Shown: positions 1-6,103, counted from the stretch's first letter. The stretch: DNA of 9,325 nt from Microcaldota archaeon (GCA_021835105.1 JAKBQS010000031.1:1-9325), one strand, 5' to 3'. Numbers and translations: made by a program. The notes: generated by a model not told the origin, from the sequence alone.

Positions 1-1124
1 ACATGCAGCACGTCTCCGCATCTCCGCGGGGTCTCTATGTTCCGGTAGGAGTACCTGAGTCTTTTGAGATAGAGTGTTATTCTAAGGGTGCGCCTTACAT
101 AACCAGCCTCGGTTCTTACTTTACCGGTTACATATCCCTGAATTACACAGATACTGCGACTTCGCTGCCTAATACTTTATTTGGTGGCATAACCGCAGAG
201 GCGACGCAGACTGGAGTATCCACCACGTTTGCGCCTACCGCCTCGCCTACTGCCCCGTTATCATACAGCACGCTCACATTTACTGAGATAGGGCTTCCTT
301 CAGGGCAGAGTTGGGAGGTTACTTATGATGGAAGCACCCTCTCCTCAACCACAAACACGATAACTTTCACAGGCACCGATTCTACCCCCTATCCGTTTAG
401 TATCTCTCCAGTAACTCCTGCAGTTACAGGAGGATGTCAGAATATTTATAGCCCTTCCATAGCGTCAGGAAGCACTGCCGGTGGAAATGTAGAATCGGTG
501 TCTTTCTCTGAGACTTCTTATTGCTATTCGTACCTTCTTTCAGACGCAAACGGGGCTCAGGTTTACTCCCTCACTTTGAACATGCCTTCAGGATACACTA
601 CCTATCTGACCGAGTGCGGATCTGGAGCACCTTACATAAGCAGCGTAACTTATAGCATAACAGAGGCCAGTTATGGGGGCCCGGCAAATACCTGCGATTC
701 TGGAAGCAACAGTTGCACGGATATAGGCTACCAGGCAAGCCCGACTGTCTCGTGTTATACATCTGGCTATGATCCTTGGTATCAGTCAATTGGAAGCATT
801 GCAATAAACAAGCCGCTTAGCCTTGCGACAGCATATACAGCAGTAAACGGCACTTCTGCGGACGCGTGGGAAACCACCTTGAACTTTAATATCGCACAGC
901 AGGGCAGTTTCGTTATACTGATGGGAAGCTCTGGATGGTCGGGATCGTTCTCTCCTTCAATGCCCCCTGGATGCACCATGGATGGATATCTCAACATTGG
1001 AGGTCAGACAAGCTCATTTATAGCCACTTGTGTGAACATGCCCACGGGGAGTTATTCGGTGCAGAATACGCCCACTTCGACACCAGCGCAGACGGTAATG
1101 GCGGCCTACGTATTCCCGCCGTAA
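1..1124 (+). CDS. Ser/Thr-rich secreted or surface protein, 5' end cut by window edge
   Basis: The frame is open from the window edge to a TAA at 1122-1124. The first ATG is at base 3, but the protein starts there in mid-domain without a signal peptide, so the true start probably lies outside. The visible 373 residues are rich in Ser, Thr, Gly, Tyr and Pro and poor in charge. Residues 90-135 contain a unit of the type LTFTEIGLPSGQSW, followed by STTNTITF. This unit recurs in large extracellular proteins of Thermoplasmata and acidophilic ARMAN-type archaea. Nine cysteines (about residues 25, 145, 174, 205, 231, 238, 251, 324, 343) suggest disulfides, and NYT and NGT are possible N-glycosylation sites. 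No C-terminal membrane segment is visible; the protein ends in AAYVFPP. An extracellular role is inferred from composition. The specific function is unknown. Confidence 0.75.
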   Translation, partial: MQHVSASPRGLYVPVGVPESFEIECYSKGAPYITSLGSYFTGYISLNYTDTATSLPNTLFGGITAEATQTGVSTTFAPTASPTAPLSYSTLTFTEIGLPSGQSWEVTYDGSTLSSTTNTITFTGTDSTPYPFSISPVTPAVTGGCQNIYSPSIASGSTAGGNVESVSFSETSYCYSYLLSDANGAQVYSLTLNMPSGYTTYLTECGSGAPYISSVTYSITEASYGGPANTCDSGSNSCTDIGYQASPTVSCYTSGYDPWYQSIGSIAINKPLSLATAYTAVNGTSADAWETTLNFNIAQQGSFVILMGSSGWSGSFSPSMPPGCTMDGYLNIGGQTSSFIATCVNMPTGSYSVQNTPTSTPAQTVMAAYVFPP

Positions 1125-1219
1125 TCTATCCAAAATTGGAGACTTGCTTGTGGCAGATATTATTTTCAGAAACATGATTAGGTAATTCGTGGGCGCTGGG
1201 CTTTGATATTGGAACCGTA

Positions 1220-1290
1220 TGGAGGCAAGGAGAATTGAACTCCTGCCTGCAGAATGTCAATCTGCTATCCTACCACTAGACGATGCCTCC
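1220..1290 (-). tRNA. tRNA-Val (anticodon GAC)
   Basis: Read on the minus strand, the cloverleaf folds completely. The acceptor GGAGGCA pairs with TGCCTCC. The D stem is GTCT/GGAT with the GG of the D loop. The anticodon stem GCAGA/TCTGC encloses the loop TTGACAT, giving anticodon GAC, which reads Val codons GUC and GUU. A 4-nt variable loop AGGC follows. The T stem AGGAG/CTCCT encloses TTCAATT. The discriminator base is A, as expected for Val. CCA is not encoded (the next bases are TAC), so the 3' end needs RNase Z-type cleavage and CCA addition. No intron is present. U13 is present, the position modified by TruD-family enzymes. The RNase Z gene lies just upstream on the same strand. Confidence 0.95.
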
Positions 1291-1315
1291 ACATTTAGGA
1301 CTTTGCATCCGAATG

Positions 1316-1326
1316 TTTAAATTTAT
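1316..1326 (-). promoter_or_regulatory. Putative TATA box for tRNA-Val
   Basis: The minus strand reads ATAAATTTAAA, centred about 30 nt upstream of the mature tRNA 5' end. This is the normal spacing for an archaeal TATA box with a leader of a few nucleotides. It suggests that the tRNA has its own promoter, although read-through from the upstream operon is also possible. Inferred from position and composition only. Confidence 0.5.
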
Positions 1327-1361
1327 GGGAATATCACGCATGCAAAATATAAAGGGTTAGC

Positions 1362-2258
1362 TTAGAGGCTTATCACGTCACCGTCATTTGCGACTTTGGC
1401 TTTTTGGAAGATTTCGCGCGCTTCCCTCTCCATCGGCCTTGCGTCCTTATAGCGTGCGCTTATATGCGTCAGGACCAGCCTTTCAGCGTGTGCTTCTTTT
1501 GCAATCTCTGCCGCCTCGGCAGCGGTTGAGTGCATCCTCTCCTGGGCTAGATTCTTCTCGGACGACATATACGACGATTCGTGAATCAACAGATCCGCAT
1601 TTAAAGATGCCTTTACAGTGCTCTTTGAAGGCCTTGTATCTGAAGCATAGACTACTGCCCTGCCCTTTGCAACCTCGGTTACATCCTGAAGAGTTATTGT
1701 GCGTCCGTTGGTTTTAAGCTTCCCGCTTTTTGAGATCTTTGAAAAATCAGTGCCTTTTATGTTGTATTTTTCATACTTTGATTTGACAAACCTCCTCCTG
1801 TCCTTCTCCCTGAATGCAAAACCTGATGAAGGGAGAGTATGCTTTAGCGGGAAGGAGCTTATCGTGAAATCTCTCTCATCAAGAAGCTTTGAAACCCTAT
1901 GTGGGATGCTTATTACCCTTATCCTGTATCCAAACATTGCTTTATCGAATGATATCAGCGCCTTGACGCCGCTCTCGTAGCCTTTTGGTATGAATATCGA
2001 TATCTCATCTTTTCTTGCGTTGAGCGCCATGCTCCTGAGAAGGCCTGCTAAGCCTATCACGTGATCGCCGTGCAGGTGGCTTATGAATATGGCTTTTACC
2101 TTCTGCGGACTTATGCCATACTTCATCATCTGCATCTGTGTGCCTTCCCCGCAGTCGAATAGGTATACGGATCCTTCCCGCTCTATGGAAACAGATGGAA
2201 GTGACCTGCTCTTCGTTGGAGTTGCGCCGGATGTCCCGAGAAACGTTATTTTGAGCAT
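1362..2258 (-). CDS. rnz: Ribonuclease Z (tRNA 3' processing endonuclease)
   Basis: This is a 298-residue short-form tRNase Z of the metallo-beta-lactamase fold, with a length typical of the family. It cleaves the 3' trailer of precursor tRNAs after the discriminator base so that CCA can be added. Visible signatures: N-terminal FLGTSGATPT, LFDCGEGTQ around residues 34-41, and the metal-binding HLHGDH with H61, H63, D65 and H66. Further metal or catalytic positions are H140, D207 (ASDTRP), H226-E227 (IHESSY), H243 and H265 (LTHISARY). A loop rich in basic residues at 151-185 is consistent with tRNA contact. The ATG directly follows the TGA of the RqcH-like gene, and the SD GAGGT lies inside that gene's last codons, so translation is probably coupled. 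A tRNA gene without an encoded CCA lies immediately downstream. Confidence 0.96.
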   Translation of the reverse strand: MLKITFLGTSGATPTKSRSLPSVSIEREGSVYLFDCGEGTQMQMMKYGISPQKVKAIFISHLHGDHVIGLAGLLRSMALNARKDEISIFIPKGYESGVKALISFDKAMFGYRIRVISIPHRVSKLLDERDFTISSFPLKHTLPSSGFAFREKDRRRFVKSKYEKYNIKGTDFSKISKSGKLKTNGRTITLQDVTEVAKGRAVVYASDTRPSKSTVKASLNADLLIHESSYMSSEKNLAQERMHSTAAEAAEIAKEAHAERLVLTHISARYKDARPMEREAREIFQKAKVANDGDVISL

Positions 2259-3377
2259 TCATGCGACCTCTATCTCGACTATGCTCTTTGAGTAATCAAT
2301 CCTTATTATCTTTATTCCGGATATGCTGTTATTCAGCTCTTCTGCCGTGATGCCGCGTTTCTCCCTTATCATGCTGAACAGGTAATTTATCTGCTGCAGG
2401 TTTTCGTATATCTTGGAGGCTGCTTCTCTGCACCTTTGCGCCTCTGATATGCTTGATTCCATATGCTTGCGCTGCGCCTCAAGGCTTGTCTCCTTCGCAG
2501 CAACAAGCTTTTTAGGCTCCGCATCGACTCTTTCCTTTCTTGCTGGGAGCGATAGCTCATCAAGAATATCGTTCAGCGACCCCTTTTGCTTCTCCTGAAG
2601 TGAAGCGTATCTGGATAACTTGCATATGGCATAATCCTTGACAACGCCATCGTCTGATATGTACATGCGCGGGCTTCCGGCTTCCGCCTCCTGGAAGATT
2701 GAGTATAAGGATAGCGATATATTGCTGGCCATGGTTGTTTTGAACTGGTCCCGCGGCTTTATCCCGCACCTGTTTAGGGCTTCTTCTATGTACAGCGGGC
2801 CTATGCTTATCGATCTGGATACAGCTTGTATTGCACTAATGCCTTCAGCGGGATCGATTGAAGAGAGTATATTTTTTATCCCGTTCTCACCCTCCGAGAA
2901 GATGTCTGGCATTGCCTTCGGAGGCTTGTACTCGATGCCGGGTTTTATCTGGTACAATCCCGATGCGAAGTTCCTATAGCATATCTCTATTTTTCCAGTT
3001 GATGAGTCAACTATAATCAGGTTCCCTTTGCCGAAAAGCTCTACTATAAGCAGCTTCTCGCCTGCATGCGTCGCGAGCCGGAACTCTGCTATCCTGTCCG
3101 AGGAGAGCTGCCTGATCTCTGCCACCTTTGCATTCTTAAGCCTCTTTCTTACGCCCATGGCGAATCCCGAAGCCGGCGGGGACGGTTCCTGATAGGACGT
3201 TGCATTGATAGTACACGATAGGTCTATGAAGAGCGTCGTTTTGGCATTGCTCTTGTAGAATGATACGCGGAATATCCCATCTCCCAATTCATAGAATTTC
3301 CTGAGCCAGGTGCCTTCTATGAGGGGACGTATCTCTGCCATCTCCCTGTGCAATTCTATCGAAGTTATGCTCCTCAC
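2259..3377 (-). CDS. rqcH: RqcH/NEMF (FbpA, Rqc2) family protein lacking the C-terminal NFACT-R domain
   Basis: 372 residues from a GTG start at 3377. The family binds 50S subunits with stalled nascent chains and tRNA. Residues about 1-160 match NFACT-N: LHREM, then ELGDGIFRVSF, SSDR (D94-R95, at the place of the DR pair needed for tRNA binding in bacterial RqcH) and ELFGKGNLIIVD. A helix-hairpin-helix-like region with IGPLYIEEALNRCGI follows near 191-206. A charged coiled-coil segment follows from about 260 to 345. The protein then stops after a short beta strand, where full-length homologues (often 550-700 residues) continue with the second coiled-coil half and NFACT-R (DUF814). The GTG start is preferred to an ATG at 3455 because AAAGGA precedes it at 6 nt, it leaves 10 nt after the GGGPS stop, and homology begins there. 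The symbol reflects the family; function in this shortened form is uncertain. Confidence 0.85.
   Translation of the reverse strand: MRSITSIELHREMAEIRPLIEGTWLRKFYELGDGIFRVSFYKSNAKTTLFIDLSCTINATSYQEPSPPASGFAMGVRKRLKNAKVAEIRQLSSDRIAEFRLATHAGEKLLIVELFGKGNLIIVDSSTGKIEICYRNFASGLYQIKPGIEYKPPKAMPDIFSEGENGIKNILSSIDPAEGISAIQAVSRSISIGPLYIEEALNRCGIKPRDQFKTTMASNISLSLYSIFQEAEAGSPRMYISDDGVVKDYAICKLSRYASLQEKQKGSLNDILDELSLPARKERVDAEPKKLVAAKETSLEAQRKHMESSISEAQRCREAASKIYENLQQINYLFSMIREKRGITAEELNNSISGIKIIRIDYSKSIVEIEVA
2266..2270 (-). promoter_or_regulatory. Ribosome binding site of RNase Z inside the upstream gene
   Basis: GAGGT on the minus strand lies 7 nt before the RNase Z ATG. It is formed by the last sense codons of the RqcH-like gene, whose TGA immediately precedes that ATG. 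This arrangement supports the RNase Z start at 2258 and suggests translational coupling between the two genes. Confidence 0.65.
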
Positions 3378-3383
3378 GGAAAG

Positions 3384-3389
3384 TCCTTT
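3384..3389 (-). promoter_or_regulatory. Ribosome binding site deciding the GTG start of the RqcH-like gene
   Basis: AAAGGA on the minus strand ends 6 nt before GTG at 3377-3375 and overlaps the TAA stop of the GGGPS gene. It supports the 372-residue product over a version starting at 3455, which would overlap GGGPS by 68 bases and add an N-terminus unlike the family. Confidence 0.6.
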
Positions 3390-4185
3390 ACTTCTTGTAG
3401 ATGCGCAGCTTCCTTCGGCCCTCTTCGTGAACGGTTTTGCAGAAGGAAGCAGCAACCTTCTTGGCGCTAGACGATTGCTCTATTGCTGTGCCTATCTGGA
3501 CTATGTCTGCCCCGTTTCGTATCACATTCGAGAGTGTGGCATTGTCCCTTATGCCGCCTGCAACTATATATGGGACATTTATTGAGCTTTTTACAGCCCT
3601 TACCATATCAAGAGGCACGGAGCCTTTGCGCTGCTTCTGCGGATTGGACCCTACATCTGTCACTATAAACCTGTTGCCCAGATACTCGCCTGCAAGAGCG
3701 AGAGATGCTGCTATCTTCGGTTTCTCCCTTGGAACAAGATTAACATCGCCTACCCATCCTACTGTGCCTCCCGGGGAAACTACTATGTAACCTACGGGCA
3801 GAGGCTCTATCCCATACTCTTTTATCAGGGGAGCGGAGAGCATCTGCGCTTGTGTTATCCAGTATGGATTCCTCGCGTTTAAGAGTGACATGAAGTACAC
3901 CGCATCGGCATTTTTTGTAAGTGTGGCAATATTGCCAGGGAAAAGGACTATTGGTATCTCCGTCTGCTCTTTCAGCTCTTTTGTCACATTGTCGAGTAGG
4001 GCGCCTTGGACTCCTGTGCTGCCGCCTATAAGCAGCACATCAACTCCTGCTTCCGCAGCTTCCCTGCCAGTCTTTACCGCAGCGTCGCCGTCTTTGTAGT
4101 CTACAGGATCTATTAGCATGAAGAGCAGTGCGCCCTTCTCGCCTAAAGCCTCATTAATGCGTTTTTCTATCCTTCCTCCCTGCAT
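3388..4185 (-). CDS. Geranylgeranylglyceryl phosphate synthase, group II type (GGGPS/PcrB family)
   Basis: 265 residues. It joins geranylgeranyl diphosphate to sn-glycerol 1-phosphate, the first committed ether-lipid step in archaea. It is a TIM-barrel prenyltransferase with these landmarks: LIDPVD (24-29, Mg/diphosphate region), LIGGSTG (52-58), LFPGN (81-85), LLNARNPYW (101-109), GYIVVSPGGTVGWVGD (132-147), VAGGIRDNA (208-216) and ADIVQIGTAIE (226-236). The NPYWI segment and GGTVGWVGD point to the group II branch. One difference stands out: where the family has YLEAGSGA before PVP, this protein reads VTDVGSNPQKQRKG (175-188), with Tyr replaced, Glu as Asp, and a few extra residues. It is the third gene of the operon, 8 nt after the SDR stop. 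AGGTAATC before the ATG may act as a ribosome binding site, and a stronger GGGAGG tract lies just inside the gene. Confidence 0.92.
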   Translation of the reverse strand: MQGGRIEKRINEALGEKGALLFMLIDPVDYKDGDAAVKTGREAAEAGVDVLLIGGSTGVQGALLDNVTKELKEQTEIPIVLFPGNIATLTKNADAVYFMSLLNARNPYWITQAQMLSAPLIKEYGIEPLPVGYIVVSPGGTVGWVGDVNLVPREKPKIAASLALAGEYLGNRFIVTDVGSNPQKQRKGSVPLDMVRAVKSSINVPYIVAGGIRDNATLSNVIRNGADIVQIGTAIEQSSSAKKVAASFCKTVHEEGRRKLRIYKK

Positions 4186-4193
4186 TCGATTAC

Positions 4194-5174
4194 CTACGCC
4201 TGCTCCTTGGCAGAATACTGCTCAACGAGCTCCTTGGCAGCTTTTATTACGTCGACCTTTGGGCTGAAGCCCAGCTCCTCGCGTATCTTCTTTATGCTTA
4301 TTATCCTGTTGCTTGTTATAAACCTTAGCTCATCGCTGTCAAGGTTGTGCTTCTTTGCAATCATCTTTATTATGATTGGGCTTATGTTCTTTGAAGGCCT
4401 AGAAGCGCGCAAGAGGTCGGCAGCCATGTTTATCAGGAATTTCTGGGTGTAGTCTGTTCCGTCGCTCAGGTTATATATCTTACCTATGCTTACCGGGTTC
4501 TCTATTGCAAGGTTGAATGCGTCAAGAAGATCCCTTATGTGTATTATGGCAAGATGGTTGTCCCCACTGCCTATGAGCCTGAAGCGATTCTGCTTTATTG
4601 CGCCGAACATCTTGAAGAACTGCGCCTCGAACTTTTCTCCGTAAACCGTGGCAAGGCGGAATATTGTATAATCCACCTTGCTTGAATTCTTTGTTATCTC
4701 CTCTTCTGCGAGGAGCTTGCTGTATCCGTATTTGTCGCTAGGCATAGGTTTTGAATCTTCATCGAGCACCGTATTTCTCACCCTGCCGTAGACGTCTATG
4801 GTGCTTGGGAAGAGCAGCCGCCTTACTCCTGTGTCCCTGCATGCATCAATAAGAGTGACTGTCCCGTTCACGTTTGTCCTTATTAGCACATCAGTTGTGC
4901 TCCTGTATTCGCTCACTATAGCAGCCGAGTGGAATACGAAATCAACATCCTCGCATCCGGTGCGTAGCACCTTTGAATCGTTTATATCGCCAACTATAGG
5001 TATTACACCTGCAGGAAGAACAACTATGCGCTCCTTCTTGTTAACAAGGGCCTTTACAGTATACCCCTTGCTCAGGAGTCTTTCTATTACGGATCTCCCA
5101 AGCTTCCCGCTGCCTCCAGTTACAAACGCTGATTTGCCTCTTTCTTCGGTCTTTTGTCTGGGCATCGGAAGCAC
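4194..5174 (-). CDS. Extended SDR family NAD(P)-dependent epimerase/dehydrogenase
   Basis: 326 residues with a Rossmann fold. The nucleotide-binding TGGSGKLG lies at 19-26, the second-strand region is VGDIND (61-66) and HSAA is at 82-85. The catalytic Ser/Thr lies in FPSTIDVYG (122-130), and the YxxxK pair is Y149 and K153. RLATVYG is at 173-179, and HIRDLLDAF at 212-220 is the usual C-terminal substrate-domain landmark. The second beta strand ends in ALVNKKER with no acidic residue, which slightly favours NADP over NAD. The family includes nucleotide-sugar epimerases and 3-beta-hydroxysteroid dehydrogenase-like reductases, and the substrate cannot be read from the sequence. The GTG start directly follows the TAG of the upstream gene; GGGAGGGAG lies 10 nt before it, and ATG at 5165 is the alternative. 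Its place between a flavoenzyme-fold gene and GGGPS could mean a role in lipid or isoprenoid chemistry (inference). Confidence 0.88.
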   Translation of the reverse strand: MLPMPRQKTEERGKSAFVTGGSGKLGRSVIERLLSKGYTVKALVNKKERIVVLPAGVIPIVGDINDSKVLRTGCEDVDFVFHSAAIVSEYRSTTDVLIRTNVNGTVTLIDACRDTGVRRLLFPSTIDVYGRVRNTVLDEDSKPMPSDKYGYSKLLAEEEITKNSSKVDYTIFRLATVYGEKFEAQFFKMFGAIKQNRFRLIGSGDNHLAIIHIRDLLDAFNLAIENPVSIGKIYNLSDGTDYTQKFLINMAADLLRASRPSKNISPIIIKMIAKKHNLDSDELRFITSNRIISIKKIREELGFSPKVDVIKAAKELVEQYSAKEQA

Positions 5175-5996
5175 CTAGGAAGAACTCCCTCCCTGATCCC
5201 CAAGCATTCTTGAAGTCAGGAATCGTATATATCTTTCAGGGGCATTGTTTACCGCATACGGAACCCAGTCCTTCCCAAATGGAACGGTTATGGATATGTT
5301 TGCTGCGCGCTTTTCTGCGGCCCTCTTGGCAATCTTTTTCTGGTTGCTCAGGTCAAACTCGAATACGGTATTTCCACGCTGCGGTTGGCTTTTGGGCATG
5401 TAGTCGAGTATGCTGCATGGAAGGTATGAGAGCACGACATGATTCGCAGCGCAAGAATACTTCTGCATGAAACTGGAGAATGTTCCCTTCCTTAACTTTA
5501 TATTTTTTGATTCTTCTTTTGAGAATATTATTTTCAGCGCCTTTGCGGGATGCGGTTGCGCAGCTTCGTACATTAATGATTGGGGAATTGCATACCCAAC
5601 GCCCTTTGCATATTTTTGAAACGGGAAGTTTTCCGAATAGCGGTCTACTTTTAGCCACACGAATACGCCACATCTGTTGCCTGTCTCAACTATCTTGTTG
5701 AAATTTGAGAGCATTGTATCCTCGCTTATATCCATTCCTATCTGCACTGCGTCAACCTGAACGCTTGCCTTGAGTCCCAGGCGTGATATCTTGCGCTCCA
5801 ATTCCAGATAGGTGGATGTTATGTATGACGCCTTTGATTTGTCTGCCGGGTTCTCTGTAAGGAAAGTAACGGATGCAGTCAGCCCGTTCTTATTAAGCTC
5901 CTTGGTGCGCTCTATTGCGGAATTCATTGTCGTTCCTGAGATGTACTTTTTGACAAGCTTATACATTACTCTTTCTATTAAATGTTCCTCGTTCAA
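5175..5996 (-). CDS. Proline dehydrogenase-fold protein with altered active site
   Basis: 273 residues from a TTG at 5996, close to the length of small monofunctional proline dehydrogenases. By eye it follows the family from end to end: YISGTT with AIERTKELNKNGL near the N-terminus, VQIGMDIS, a Gln in AIPQSL (a flavin-contact position), KLRKGTF where the family has RLVKGAY, FEFD for FEFQ, and VPFGKDW before the last helix. Residues that hold proline or flavin in true enzymes differ. The barrel Lys is Asp or Gln (about 80-82), the Asp of IDME is Lys116, the RR pair before LAER is Asn250-Asn251, and the THD motif is absent. Tyr247 and Glu254 remain. It is first in the operon. A TTG at 6053 sits against the TATA element and is less likely. 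ATG at 5966 is a shorter alternative. The fold is well supported; proline oxidation is doubtful. Confidence 0.8.
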   Translation of the reverse strand: MNEEHLIERVMYKLVKKYISGTTMNSAIERTKELNKNGLTASVTFLTENPADKSKASYITSTYLELERKISRLGLKASVQVDAVQIGMDISEDTMLSNFNKIVETGNRCGVFVWLKVDRYSENFPFQKYAKGVGYAIPQSLMYEAAQPHPAKALKIIFSKEESKNIKLRKGTFSSFMQKYSCAANHVVLSYLPCSILDYMPKSQPQRGNTVFEFDLSNQKKIAKRAAEKRAANISITVPFGKDWVPYAVNNAPERYIRFLTSRMLGDQGGSSS

Positions 5997-6000
5997 GAGA

Positions 6001-6005
6001 CCACC
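6001..6005 (-). promoter_or_regulatory. Possible ribosome binding site for the proline dehydrogenase-like gene
   Basis: GGTGG on the minus strand, within GGTGGTCTC directly before TTG 5996, resembles the GGTGATC end of the archaeal SD consensus. It supports this start over ATG 5966, which has only weak purines upstream. The choice between them remains open. Confidence 0.35.
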
Positions 6006-6052
6006 GCAGGGGGTTTTCTGGTGATGTTTATCGCTGCCGATGCCATATGACA

Positions 6053-6063
6053 ACTATATATTA
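6053..6063. promoter_or_regulatory. Bidirectional TATA-like element between the divergent genes
   Basis: The segment ACTATATATTA is close to self-complementary. For TruD, a transcription start about 25-28 nt downstream would leave a leader of roughly 20 nt containing its SD. On the other strand a start near 6028 would leave about 30 nt before TTG 5996. One TATA region could therefore serve both the five-gene minus operon and truD. No separate BRE was identified with confidence. Confidence 0.5.
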
Positions 6064-6091
6064 TGAAAGGTTATTAACAGTTTGTTTCTCG

Positions 6092-6097
6092 AAAGGA
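6092..6097 (+). promoter_or_regulatory. truD: Ribosome binding site deciding the TruD start
   Basis: AAAGGA lies 6 nt before ATG 6104. It selects this ATG over an in-frame ATG at 6047, which would add 19 residues unlike the family and lies upstream of the TATA element. Confidence 0.65.
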
Positions 6098-6103
6098 ATT
6101 CGC

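Noticed and set aside
935..1177. 80-codon plus-strand frame overlapping the end of the surface protein
   Set aside because: It is out of frame with the surface protein, has no ribosome binding site and no recognisable motif.
1125..1219. Possible terminator or small gene between the surface protein and the tRNA
   Set aside because: Only a four-T run and no stable hairpin or convincing frame were seen; nothing can be supported here.
2259..2270. Frameshift as the cause of the short RqcH-like protein
   Set aside because: The downstream DNA is fully used by an intact RNase Z frame and contains no NFACT-R-like sequence in other frames, so domain loss or gene splitting explains it better.
3378..3455. 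N-terminal extension of the RqcH-like protein from ATG 3455
   Set aside because: It would overlap the conserved end of GGGPS by 68 bases and add residues unlike the family. GTG 3377 has a ribosome binding site at good spacing.
5997..6053. N-terminal extension of the proline dehydrogenase-like protein from TTG 6053
   Set aside because: The codon lies against the likely TATA element, and the added residues have no family counterpart.
6047..6103. N-terminal extension of TruD from ATG 6047
   Set aside because: It starts upstream of the TATA element and lacks an SD, while ATG 6104 has AAAGGA at 6 nt and begins at the family N-terminus.
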